From an uncultured Pseudomonadota bacterium (GTDB lineage Bacteria > Pseudomonadota > Gammaproteobacteria > Burkholderiales > Eutrophovitaceae): a stretch of DNA of 11,040 nucleotides. Below the pieces are notes generated by a model. It was not told where the DNA came from and ran no database searches. It saw only the letters and a program-made list of their open reading frames with translations. The stretch is from assembly GCA_937983055.1 (NCBI GenBank), contig CALJLA010000240.1:1-11040 (forward strand), written 5' to 3'. This document shows positions 1 to 6,387 of this stretch, piece after piece. The position numbers were made by a program, and so were the translations under genes. Every line of letters starts with the position of its first letter. Position 1 is the first letter of the stretch.

Positions 1-318
1 CAGCTTGGTACGCCACTTGTCCATCGCGAGGGCGCAGGCCATGACGCCGCTGCCGGTGTATGGAATCTGCATCAGCTCCAGCGCGCCCTGAATCGTGCCG
101 TCTTCGCCGTAACGGCCGTGAAGCGCGATGAACGCGCGGTCGAACTTCTCCTCGGCCAGATCACTGAGCGAGCGCTCCTGTGTGTCGAACGGATGGGCGT
201 CGATACCTTGCGATCGCAATGCCTGCAGCACCGCGCCGCCGGACATCAGCGAGACTTCTCGCTCGGCCGACCGTCCGCCCAGGAGCACCGCCACCTTTCC
301 GAATCGCTCGCCGCCCAC
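1..318 (-). CDS. ddl: D-alanine--D-alanine ligase, N-terminal part (cut by window edge)
   Basis: Ddl joins two D-alanines using ATP in the cytoplasm, giving the dipeptide that MurF adds to the peptidoglycan precursor. Only the first 106 residues are in the window and the frame runs off the left edge. Visible signatures are the N-terminal LLGGRSAEREVSLMSG (about residues 12-27), which binds the first D-Ala, then ALHGRYGEDGTIQG (65-78) and YTGSGVMACALAMDKWRTK (87-105), all typical of proteobacterial DdlB. I chose GTG at 318 because it lies 3 bases after the murB stop, has a GAGG ribosome-binding sequence at 330-327 inside the last murB codons, and puts the LLGG motif at the usual distance from the N-terminus. 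The ATP-grasp domain and the rest of the active site are outside the window. Family assignment is secure; which Ddl paralogue it is rests on context. Confidence 0.95.
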   Translation of the reverse strand, partial: MGGERFGKVAVLLGGRSAEREVSLMSGGAVLQALRSQGIDAHPFDTQERSLSDLAEEKFDRAFIALHGRYGEDGTIQGALELMQIPYTGSGVMACALAMDKWRTKL

Positions 319-321
319 GGT

Positions 322-1248
322 TCAGACCTCGCCCACGATTTGCACTTCGCGCTCCAGCGTCACGCCGCGGAGCTTCGCCACGGTGTTCTGCACGTGCTCG
401 ATGAGCGCCTCGATGTCGCCCGCCCGTGCAGTGCCCAGGTTCACGATGAAATTCGCGTGCTTGGGCGACACCATGGCGTCGCCTATCCGGAAGCCCTTGA
501 GCCCGCACGACTCGATCAGACGGGCCGCGTAGTCGCCCGGCGGGTTCCGAAAGACGGACCCGGCATTCGGCTGTGCGAGCGGCTGCGACGATATCCGACG
601 CTGCAGCAGCTCCTTCATGCGCAGTCGCGACCAGTCGCCATCACCAAACGGCAGCTTCAGCCAGGCGGCCGCGAAGTACTCCTGCCGGGGCGGAACCGGG
701 CTGACCGTGCGGTATCCGATGTGAAAGTCGGCGGCCGTGCGCTCATGGCGCTGCCCGCGGCGGTCGATCGTCAGGACGCCGGAAACGATCTCCCAGGTTT
801 CCTTTCCGTAGCAGCCGGCGTTCATCGCCAGGGCGCCGCCAATCGTGCCGGGCACCCCGGCGAGAAATTCCGCGCCCTCGTGACCGTGCACTGCCGCGAA
901 GCGTGCCGCCTTCGGGCTGGCCACGCCGGCCTCGACGTAGAGCATTGCTTCCTCGCCCGCATGCCGCATGAACTGCATTCGCTGCAAAGCCGGGTGCGTA
1001 AACACCACGGTGCCGCGCAACCCGCCGTCGCGCACCAACAGGTTGCTTCCCAGTCCGACCAACATGACCGGCTCGGAATCGGGCAGGGCGCGAAGAAAAG
1101 CGCACAGGTCTTCGAGGTCAGCCGGGCGATAGGTTCGCTCGGCCGCCCCGCCAGCCCGCCAGCTCGTGTGCCTGCGCATCGACTCGTCCAGCCGAAGCTC
1201 GCCGCGAAGGCCTTCCAGACTCATGCGTTCGGGTTCGGTCATGTCCAT
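322..1248 (-). CDS. murB: UDP-N-acetylenolpyruvoylglucosamine reductase MurB
   Basis: MurB is the FAD-dependent cytoplasmic enzyme that reduces UDP-GlcNAc-enolpyruvate to UDP-MurNAc with NADPH. The 308-residue product shows the FAD-binding segment GLGSNLLVRDGG (65-76) and the glycine-rich GVPGTIGGALAMNAGCYG (131-148). It also has a GYR (178-180) whose Arg fits the substrate-binding residue, and PNAGSVFRNP (227-236), whose Ser231 corresponds to the catalytic proton donor. Near the C-terminus a Glu at about 301 (LEREV) fits the second catalytic acid. The length of about 300 residues resembles the shorter type II MurB rather than the roughly 340-residue E. coli type I form; that class is inferred from length and motifs. 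The ATG at 1248 lies one base after the murC stop, which suggests translational coupling. No clear Shine-Dalgarno precedes it, and ATGs at codons 3 and 9 are possible alternative starts. Confidence 0.97.
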   Translation of the reverse strand: MDMTEPERMSLEGLRGELRLDESMRRHTSWRAGGAAERTYRPADLEDLCAFLRALPDSEPVMLVGLGSNLLVRDGGLRGTVVFTHPALQRMQFMRHAGEEAMLYVEAGVASPKAARFAAVHGHEGAEFLAGVPGTIGGALAMNAGCYGKETWEIVSGVLTIDRRGQRHERTAADFHIGYRTVSPVPPRQEYFAAAWLKLPFGDGDWSRLRMKELLQRRISSQPLAQPNAGSVFRNPPGDYAARLIESCGLKGFRIGDAMVSPKHANFIVNLGTARAGDIEALIEHVQNTVAKLRGVTLEREVQIVGEV

Positions 1249-1249
1249 A

Positions 1250-2656
1250 TCAATGCTTGGCGAGCAGCCCCGGAACTGTCCCGATCGATCCGGCGCCCAT
1301 CGTGATCACCACGTCGCCTGCCTGCGCGGCAGCCAGCACCGCCGCAGGCACCTCCGCAACCGATTCGACGAATACCGGCTCGACTTTTCCCGCGACGCGC
1401 ACGGCACGCGCCAAAGCACGCCCGTCGGCGGCAACGATCGGCGCCTCGCCTGCGGCGTAGACCTCGGTAAGCAGCAGCGCATCAACCGAGGAAAGCACCC
1501 GTACGAAATCCTCGAAGCAGTCACGCGTGCGGGTGTAGCGGTGCGGCTGAAACACGAGCATCAGGCGCCTTGACGGAAACGCGCCGCGCGCCGCGGCCAG
1601 GGTGGCCTCCATCTCGGCGGGGTGATGGCCGTAGTCATCCACCAGGGTGAACGAGCCTCCGCCCGGTAACGCAATCTCGCCATGCCGCTGGAACCGGCGG
1701 CCTACGCCTGCAAACTTTTTCAGCGCCGAAACAATAGCCTCGTCCGGCACGCCGATCTCCATGGCTACGGCGATCGCGGCCAGCGCGTTCTGCACGTTAT
1801 GCACACCGGGCAGGTTCAAGGTCACGTCGAGATCCGGCGATGGCTTCGGCTGCCCGCTGTCGAAGCCGCGACGCATCACCCGGAAGCGCATCTGGCCGTT
1901 CTGGGCGCGGACATCGACGGCCCTGACCTGCGCGGCTTCGGACAAGCCGTACGTGGTCACCGGCTTGGTAATGATCGGCAGCAGGCTGCGCACGTTATCA
2001 TCGTCGATGCAGAGCACCGCCATTCCGTAGAAGGGCAGGTGCCCGATGAATTCGAGGAAGGCCTGTCGCAGGCGGCCAAAATCGTGGCCATAGGTCTCCA
2101 TATGGTCCGCATCGATGTTGGTCACCACCGCAAGTACCGGCTGAAGGTAGAGAAACGAGGCATCGGACTCGTCGGCTTCGACGACGATGAACTCGCCGCT
2201 GCCCAGCTTTGCATGGGTTCCGGCCGCCTCCAGCCGCCCGCCGATGACAAAAGTCGGGTCCATTCCCGATTCGGCCAGCACGCTGGCAATCAGGCTGGTA
2301 GTGGTGGTCTTGCCGTGCGTACCGGCGATGGCGATACCCTGCCGCAAGCGCATCAACTCCGCCAGCATCATTGCCCTGGGCACCACCGGAACGCGCCGGG
2401 CCCGCGCGGCGGCCACTTCGGGGTTGTCGGCTTTCACCGCGGTCGAGGTCACCACCGCATCGGCACCTTCCACATGCGCGCCGTCGTGGCCGACATGAAT
2501 CTGCGCACCACGCTGGCGCAAACGCTGCGTCGTCGCAGATTCGCTCAGATCGGAGCCGGTCACCTGAAAACCGAGATTGAGCATCACTTCCGCGATGCCG
2601 CTCATGCCGGAACCGCCGATGCCCACAAAATGCACGCGCTTGACCTTGTGCTTCAT
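1250..2656 (-). CDS. murC: UDP-N-acetylmuramate--L-alanine ligase MurC
   Basis: MurC is the first Mur ligase: it adds L-Ala to UDP-MurNAc using ATP in the cytoplasm. The 468-residue protein has the three-domain layout. The N-terminal Rossmann domain contains VGIGGSGMSGIAEVM (11-25). The central ATPase domain contains the P-loop AGTHGKTTTTS (111-121), EADESD (160-165) and NIDADHMETYG (180-190). HNVQN (286-290) follows, and the C-terminal domain has GVGRRFQ (317-323), DDYGHHP (340-346) and FQPHRYTRT (369-377). Length is normal for the family. The reading frame stays open far upstream of 2656, but that part is out of frame with murG and is only a shadow. The true start is the ATG at 2656, which overlaps the murG stop as ATGA and places MKHKVKRVHFVGIGG at the N-terminus, as expected. 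The stop is one base before the murB ATG. Confidence 0.98.
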   Translation of the reverse strand: MKHKVKRVHFVGIGGSGMSGIAEVMLNLGFQVTGSDLSESATTQRLRQRGAQIHVGHDGAHVEGADAVVTSTAVKADNPEVAAARARRVPVVPRAMMLAELMRLRQGIAIAGTHGKTTTTSLIASVLAESGMDPTFVIGGRLEAAGTHAKLGSGEFIVVEADESDASFLYLQPVLAVVTNIDADHMETYGHDFGRLRQAFLEFIGHLPFYGMAVLCIDDDNVRSLLPIITKPVTTYGLSEAAQVRAVDVRAQNGQMRFRVMRRGFDSGQPKPSPDLDVTLNLPGVHNVQNALAAIAVAMEIGVPDEAIVSALKKFAGVGRRFQRHGEIALPGGGSFTLVDDYGHHPAEMEATLAAARGAFPSRRLMLVFQPHRYTRTRDCFEDFVRVLSSVDALLLTEVYAAGEAPIVAADGRALARAVRVAGKVEPVFVESVAEVPAAVLAAAQAGDVVITMGAGSIGTVPGLLAKH

Positions 2657-3714
2657 GCAGCCGCCGCCATGCAGATGTCGGCGACGGCGCGCGTCGCCTC
2701 GGGCTTGCCCAGAGTTCGCGCCTTGTTCGCCATCTCGAAGATTCGCTCGCGCGAGAGGCCGAGCAGAAGATCGGCCAGTGCACGCGGGCTTAGGTCGCGC
2801 TGGGGCAGCAGTACAGCCGCGCCCTGGTCGGACAAAAAGCGCGCATTCGCGGTCTGGTGATCGTCGACCGCGAACGGAAACGGCACCAGGATGCTTGCCA
2901 CCCCTGCCGCGGCCAGTTCGGCGACCGTGGTGGCGCCTGCCCTGCAGATCACCAGATCGGCCGACTCGTAGGCGGCCGCCATGTTCTCGATGAAAGCAAC
3001 GGCGGTTGCCTCGACCGCGCACTCGCGGTAGGTCGACTCCAGCGCTTCCAGGTGCTGGCGTCCTGCCTGATGAGTGATCCTGGGACGCGACCCGGCCGCC
3101 ATGAGCGCGGCGGCCTTCGGCACGATGTCGTTGAGCGCGCGCGCCCCCAGACTTCCGCCAATCACCAGAAGATTGAGAGGCCCTTGCCGCTGCCGCAACC
3201 GTTCCTCCGGCGGCGCAACGGCCGATATCTCCGCGCGCACCGGGTTCCCTGTCCAGGTTGCCTTGCGCAGGGTGTCCGGAAACGCGACGAGCACCCGGTC
3301 GGCCACCTGCGCCAGCACCCTGTTGGCCAAGCCCGCAACCGCGTTCTGTTCGTGGATCACCAGCGGTCGGAGCAGTCCCGCCGCTATCATTCCACCCGGA
3401 AAAGTGACGTAACCGCCCATGCCGAGCACCACGTCCGGCCTCACCCGCAGGATGACGCGCAAGCTCTGCCAGAACGCGATCAACAGATTCAGCGGAAGAA
3501 GCGCAGCGCGCAGCAGGCCCTTGCCGCGCAGGCCACCGAATCGAATCCACTCCACCGGGTAGCCTTGGGCAGGAACGATCTGCGCCTCCATGCCGGAGCG
3601 CGAGCCCAGCCACACCACCCGCCACCCCCGCGCCGCCAGCTCCCCAGCCACCGCCAGCGCCGGAAAAATGTGCCCGCCTGTGCCGCCCGCCATGATAAGA
3701 ATGGTGCGACTCAT
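2653..3714 (-). CDS. murG: UDP-GlcNAc:lipid I GlcNAc transferase MurG
   Basis: MurG is the membrane-associated glycosyltransferase (GT28, GT-B fold) that adds GlcNAc to lipid I on the inner face of the cytoplasmic membrane, making lipid II. In the 353-residue product the N-terminal domain begins MSRTILIMAGGTGGHIFPAL, whose GGTGGH loop (10-15) is the first glycine-rich motif. It continues with GMGGYVTFPGG (98-108), HEQNA (121-125) and TGNPVR (155-160). The C-terminal, donor-binding domain shows IGGSLGA (185-191), HQAG (215-218), CRAGATTVAELAAAG (257-271) and PFPFAVDDHQTANA (278-291). The ATG at 3714 has a good GGGAGG ribosome-binding site 8 bases upstream and overlaps, as ATGA, the stop of a short upstream open frame. 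That frame begins with a second copy of the murG 5' end, so murG does not directly abut ftsW here. The murG stop overlaps the murC ATG. Function is certain from the motifs. Confidence 0.98.
   Translation of the reverse strand: MSRTILIMAGGTGGHIFPALAVAGELAARGWRVVWLGSRSGMEAQIVPAQGYPVEWIRFGGLRGKGLLRAALLPLNLLIAFWQSLRVILRVRPDVVLGMGGYVTFPGGMIAAGLLRPLVIHEQNAVAGLANRVLAQVADRVLVAFPDTLRKATWTGNPVRAEISAVAPPEERLRQRQGPLNLLVIGGSLGARALNDIVPKAAALMAAGSRPRITHQAGRQHLEALESTYRECAVEATAVAFIENMAAAYESADLVICRAGATTVAELAAAGVASILVPFPFAVDDHQTANARFLSDQGAAVLLPQRDLSPRALADLLLGLSRERIFEMANKARTLGKPEATRAVADICMAAAA
3664..3714 (-). repeat. Direct repeat, downstream copy (true murG 5' end)
   Basis: These are the first 51 bases of the intact murG gene and form the partner of the diverged copy at 3792-3842. 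This copy continues into the full GT28 coding sequence, so it is the functional 5' end, whichever copy is older. Confidence 0.85.
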
Positions 3715-3721
3715 CGCAGCA

Positions 3722-3727
3722 CCCTCC
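3722..3727 (-). promoter_or_regulatory. Ribosome-binding site of murG
   Basis: GGGAGG stands 8 bases upstream of the murG ATG at 3714. It supports that ATG over the duplicate GTG at 3842 as the start of the complete gene, and it lies just outside the long palindrome. A small stem (TGCGA/TCGCA, loop TGAG, 3705-3718) includes the first base of the ATG. Confidence 0.7.
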
Positions 3728-3733
3728 CAGAGG

Positions 3734-3807
3734 CAGCGGGAACATTTTGGGCGCAGGCTAATGCGCGCATCGCGCGCGTTACGCCGGAGGCAAAAATGTG
3801 CCCGCCG
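3734..3807. repeat. Long imperfect palindrome between ftsW and murG
   Basis: About 74 bases form a nearly continuous inverted repeat. The outer arms pair CGGCGGGCACATTTT (left arm, minus strand) with AAAATGTTCCCGCTG (right arm), with one mismatch and one G-T pair. The core at 3759-3781 is a 10-base arm on each side of a GAT loop with a single mismatch, including a perfect GCGCGC stem. Between core and outer arms the pairing is patchy with one bulged base. By hand count about three quarters of arm positions pair. The left outer arm lies inside the duplicated murG segment. On the transcript it would fold into a stem-loop just upstream of the murG ribosome-binding site, leaving GGGAGG unpaired. 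No T-run follows, so it is not a standard terminator. Confidence 0.7.
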
Positions 3808-3842
3808 GTGCCGCCGGCCATTACAAGAATGGTGCGGCTCAC
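3792..3842 (-). repeat. Direct repeat, upstream copy (murG codons 1-17 duplicate)
   Basis: This 51-base stretch, read on the minus strand, repeats the first 51 bases of murG at 3664-3714 with 6 mismatches (about 88 percent by hand count). The repeat start points are 128 bp apart and 77 bp of other sequence lies between the copies. Most differences are silent or conservative in the murG frame. After the shared ATTTTT the two copies diverge; both then contain CCGGCG, offset by four bases, so the original similarity may have been somewhat longer. Confidence 0.85.
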
Positions 3843-5008
3843 AGGGAGTAGCCTTTCATCATCTGCCGGTTCTCGAAGTCCACCCGCAGCAGCACGCCCA
3901 GTGCGGCACAGTTCGCGACCAGCGCGCTGCCGCCGTAGGACAAGAGCGGCAGCGTCAGGCCCTTGGTCGGCAGCAGCCCCATGTTGACGCCCATGTTGAT
4001 GATCGCCTGCGCGCCGATCCACAGCGCGACACCCTGCGCCACCAGCGCCGAGAAGTACCGTTCCAGCCTGGCCGCCTGGTTGCCGATTGAGAACGCGCGG
4101 CAGGTGAGCCACGCGAACAGTCCGATCGTCGCCAGCACGCCGATGAAGCCCAGCTCCTCGGCTATTACGGCCAGCAGAAAGTCGGTGTGCGCCTCGGGCA
4201 GGTAGAAGAGCTTCTCGACGCTGGCCCCGAGACCGACGCCCAACCATTCACCACGCCCAAATGCGATCAACGCATGCGAAAGCTGATAGCCGGCGCCAAA
4301 GGGGTCCGCCCAGGGATCCATGAAGCCCAGCACTCGCTGCATCCGGTAAGGCGAACTCCAGATAAGCAGCACAAAACCCGCGACCAGCAACACGACCAGG
4401 CTGGCGAACAGGCGCCAGTTCATGCCGCCCAGAAAAAGCACGCCCATCGCGATGACGCTGATCACGGCAAATGCCCCAAAGTCGGGCTCCTGCAGCAACA
4501 GGGCACCGGTGATCAGCATCACGCCGAACATCGGCAGAAAACCCTTGCGGAAGCTCGCCATGTGCGCGGCCTTGCGCACGGTGTAATCCGCGGCGTACAG
4601 CACGACGAAGAGCTTCATCAGCTCCGAGGGCTGCAGGTTGTACCCGCCGAACGAAAGCCAGCGCTGGCTGCCGTTGACTTCCTTGCCCACGCCTGGAATC
4701 AGAACGATCACCAGCAGCGCGCTGCCGAGAACGAACAGGTATGGGGCGCCAAGCTGCCATGCGCGCATCGGCACCTGTACCGCGAGCAGGGCCGCACCCA
4801 CTCCCAAAAGGAGAAACAGCGCGTGGCGCGCGAGAAAATAATGGGGCTTGCCGCCCGCGATCGCGCCGGCCTCGGCGATTGCGATCGACGCCGAGTACAC
4901 CATCACCAGGCCGAGCCCGAGCAGGGCCGCGGTCAGCCAGATGATCAACGGGTCGAAGTCCGGCTCGTCGCGCGTAACCGGCGCGCCGGCACTGAACCAG
5001 GCGTTCAC
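3839..5008 (-). CDS. ftsW: Septal peptidoglycan polymerase FtsW (SEDS family)
   Basis: FtsW is the polytopic inner-membrane SEDS glycosyltransferase that polymerises lipid II at the division septum together with FtsI. The 389-residue product starts with a short cytoplasmic tail and has about ten hydrophobic segments, the first at roughly 21-41. SEDS signatures are NGSQRWL (112-118), LQPSELMKL (125-133), QEPDFG (173-178), LPEAHTDFLLAVIAEELG (270-287) and GLLPTKGLTLPLLSYGGSA (344-362). Asp276 in HTDF corresponds to the catalytic Asp known from RodA and FtsW. The second Ser of the usual SYGGSS is Ala here. The GTG at 5008 overlaps the murD stop (GTGA) and has GGAGG at 5020-5016, seven bases upstream. 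The stop overlaps the GTG of the small murG-like frame rather than murG itself. FtsW is preferred over RodA because of its place in the dcw cluster. Confidence 0.97.
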   Translation of the reverse strand: MNAWFSAGAPVTRDEPDFDPLIIWLTAALLGLGLVMVYSASIAIAEAGAIAGGKPHYFLARHALFLLLGVGAALLAVQVPMRAWQLGAPYLFVLGSALLVIVLIPGVGKEVNGSQRWLSFGGYNLQPSELMKLFVVLYAADYTVRKAAHMASFRKGFLPMFGVMLITGALLLQEPDFGAFAVISVIAMGVLFLGGMNWRLFASLVVLLVAGFVLLIWSSPYRMQRVLGFMDPWADPFGAGYQLSHALIAFGRGEWLGVGLGASVEKLFYLPEAHTDFLLAVIAEELGFIGVLATIGLFAWLTCRAFSIGNQAARLERYFSALVAQGVALWIGAQAIINMGVNMGLLPTKGLTLPLLSYGGSALVANCAALGVLLRVDFENRQMMKGYSL

Positions 5009-6387
5009 CGGGCCGCCTCCAGTTCGCGCACGGCGTCGACAAAAGCCTGCGCTCGGTGCTGATAGTTGGTAAACATGTCGAAGCTCGCGCAGGCCGGAGA
5101 CAGCAGTACCGCGTCACCACTGCGCGCCAAACGCAACGCACGTCTCACGGCATCGCGCATGTCCGCCGCACGTTCGATCGGCACGGCCAGCCCTTCCAGC
5201 ACGCCGGCGATCTGCTCCCGGTCGCGCCCGATCAACACAACGGCGCGCGCGCGTTGCTCGACCGCGCGCCGCAGCGGCGTGAAGTCCTGGCCCTTGCCGT
5301 CGCCCCCCAGAATGACCACCGACGGCCGATCCATGCCGGCCAGCGCGGCCACCGTCGCGCCGACATTGGTGCCCTTCGAATCGTCGAAGAACGCGATGCC
5401 GCCAATCTCGCTCACCTTTTGCACCCGATGCGGCAGTCCGGAGAAGCTGCGCAGCGCGTTCAGCAGCGGCGGGTAGGGCAATCTGATCGCGCGGCACAAC
5501 GCCAGCGCGGCCAGCGCGTTCGCCGCATTGTGCAGCCCCGTCACTTTCAACTCGTCAACCGGCATCAGGTTGTCGGCACCATGGGCAAGCCATTGGCGCC
5601 CCTCCACCTGCCGCAGGCCCCAGTCGTTCCGGCCGCGCGGTTCGTCGATGCCGAAGGTGAACACGCAGCGGTCCTTCTGGGCCATCGAGCGCGACCAGTC
5701 GTCTTCCCGGTTCACGACCTGGACACCGTCGCCCTGGAAGATGCGCGCCTTGGCCTGCGCGTAATCGCGCATGCCCGGGTAGCGGTCGAGATGATCCTCG
5801 CTCAGGTTGAGCACCGTGGCCGCCTCCGGCCTGAGCGATTCCGTGGTCTCGAGCTGGAAGCTCGACAGCTCGAGCACGAATACATCCGGGCGCCGACGTC
5901 GGCCGGAATCGATGTCTGCAATCGCGTCGAGCACCGGCAGGCCGATGTTGCCGGCAACCAGGGTGCGAATACCGATCGCCTTGCACATCGCGCCGACCAT
6001 TTCGGTGACGGTGCTCTTACCGTTCGAGCCGGTGATGCCCACCACCTTCGACTCGGGGAACTCGTCGCGCACCCGCGCAAACAGCTCGATGTCACCGACG
6101 ATCGGAATGCCGCGCTCCTGTGCGCCGCGCACCAGCGGCTCGGACAGCGGCACCCCGGGACTGATTGCGATCAGGTCAACACCCTTGAACAGCTCGGGCC
6201 GGAACGACCCCAGGTAAAGCGGGAGATCGGGCAGTTCCTCGCGCAACTGTCCCGCGAACGGCGGCGCCGCGCGCGTGTCGGCCACGCTCACTTCCGCCTC
6301 GCGGCGCACCAGCCAGCGAGCCATGGACATGCCGCTTAGACCGAGTCCCAGCACCAGTACCCGCCTACCCTTCAGATTCAGTTGCAC
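5005..6387 (-). CDS. murD: UDP-N-acetylmuramoyl-L-alanine--D-glutamate ligase MurD
   Basis: MurD adds D-Glu to UDP-MurNAc-L-Ala with ATP in the cytoplasm. In the 460-residue product the N-terminal substrate domain has VLVLGLGLSGMSMARWL (10-26) and ISPGVP (75-80). The ATPase domain has the P-loop VGITGSNGKST (116-126), GNIGLP (146-151), ELSSFQLE (173-180) and NLSEDHLDRY (194-203). Lys213 in AKARIF matches the lysine that is carbamylated in Mur ligases. The C-terminal domain shows GLPHRVQ (317-323), DDSKGTN (335-341) and LLSPACASFDMF (428-439). The GTG at 6387 has GAGGG six bases upstream and gives the expected N-terminus ahead of the Rossmann motif. This is the only gene in the window separated from its upstream neighbour by a sizeable gap, 267 bp from mraY, so it may depend on its own ribosome-binding site more than the others. 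Its stop overlaps the ftsW GTG. Confidence 0.98.
   Translation of the reverse strand: MQLNLKGRRVLVLGLGLSGMSMARWLVRREAEVSVADTRAAPPFAGQLREELPDLPLYLGSFRPELFKGVDLIAISPGVPLSEPLVRGAQERGIPIVGDIELFARVRDEFPESKVVGITGSNGKSTVTEMVGAMCKAIGIRTLVAGNIGLPVLDAIADIDSGRRRRPDVFVLELSSFQLETTESLRPEAATVLNLSEDHLDRYPGMRDYAQAKARIFQGDGVQVVNREDDWSRSMAQKDRCVFTFGIDEPRGRNDWGLRQVEGRQWLAHGADNLMPVDELKVTGLHNAANALAALALCRAIRLPYPPLLNALRSFSGLPHRVQKVSEIGGIAFFDDSKGTNVGATVAALAGMDRPSVVILGGDGKGQDFTPLRRAVEQRARAVVLIGRDREQIAGVLEGLAVPIERAADMRDAVRRALRLARSGDAVLLSPACASFDMFTNYQHRAQAFVDAVRELEAAR

Larger units (their letters stand above)
3711..3842 (-). pseudogene. 43-codon open frame starting with a duplicate of the murG 5' end
   Basis: This short frame begins at a GTG overlapping the ftsW stop (GTGA) and ends with a TGA overlapping the murG ATG (ATGA). 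Its first 17 residues, MSRTILVMAGGTGGHIF, match the MurG N-terminus at all but one position (Val for Ile at residue 7). Over those 51 bases I count 6 differences from murG, three of them silent and one being GTG versus ATG at the start. After residue 17 the similarity ends, and 26 residues follow that resemble nothing I recognise (ASGVTRAMRALACAQ, then NVPAASGRVLR); this part lies in a large palindrome. The sequence AAAGG stands 8 bases before the GTG. The frame differs from that of the real murG because the repeat spacing is 128 bp. It is best read as a truncated murG duplicate; it may still be translated and serve to couple ftsW translation to murG. That role is inference. Confidence 0.7.

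Noticed and set aside
118..1305. Plus-strand open frame of 395 codons opposite murB
   Set aside because: It is antisense to murB, which has full family motifs. The product shows no recognisable domain and has biased composition.
1250..3745. Open frame of 831 codons that could look like a murG-murC fusion
   Set aside because: Only the part from 2656 onward (in reading direction) is MurC. The upstream part is an out-of-frame, Arg/Gly-rich shadow of murG, which has its own complete frame with all GT28 motifs.
3734..3807. Insertion sequence or complete mobile element at the palindrome
   Set aside because: There is no transposase and no clear flanking target-site duplication distinct from the murG repeat. 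It is kept only as a palindromic repeat.
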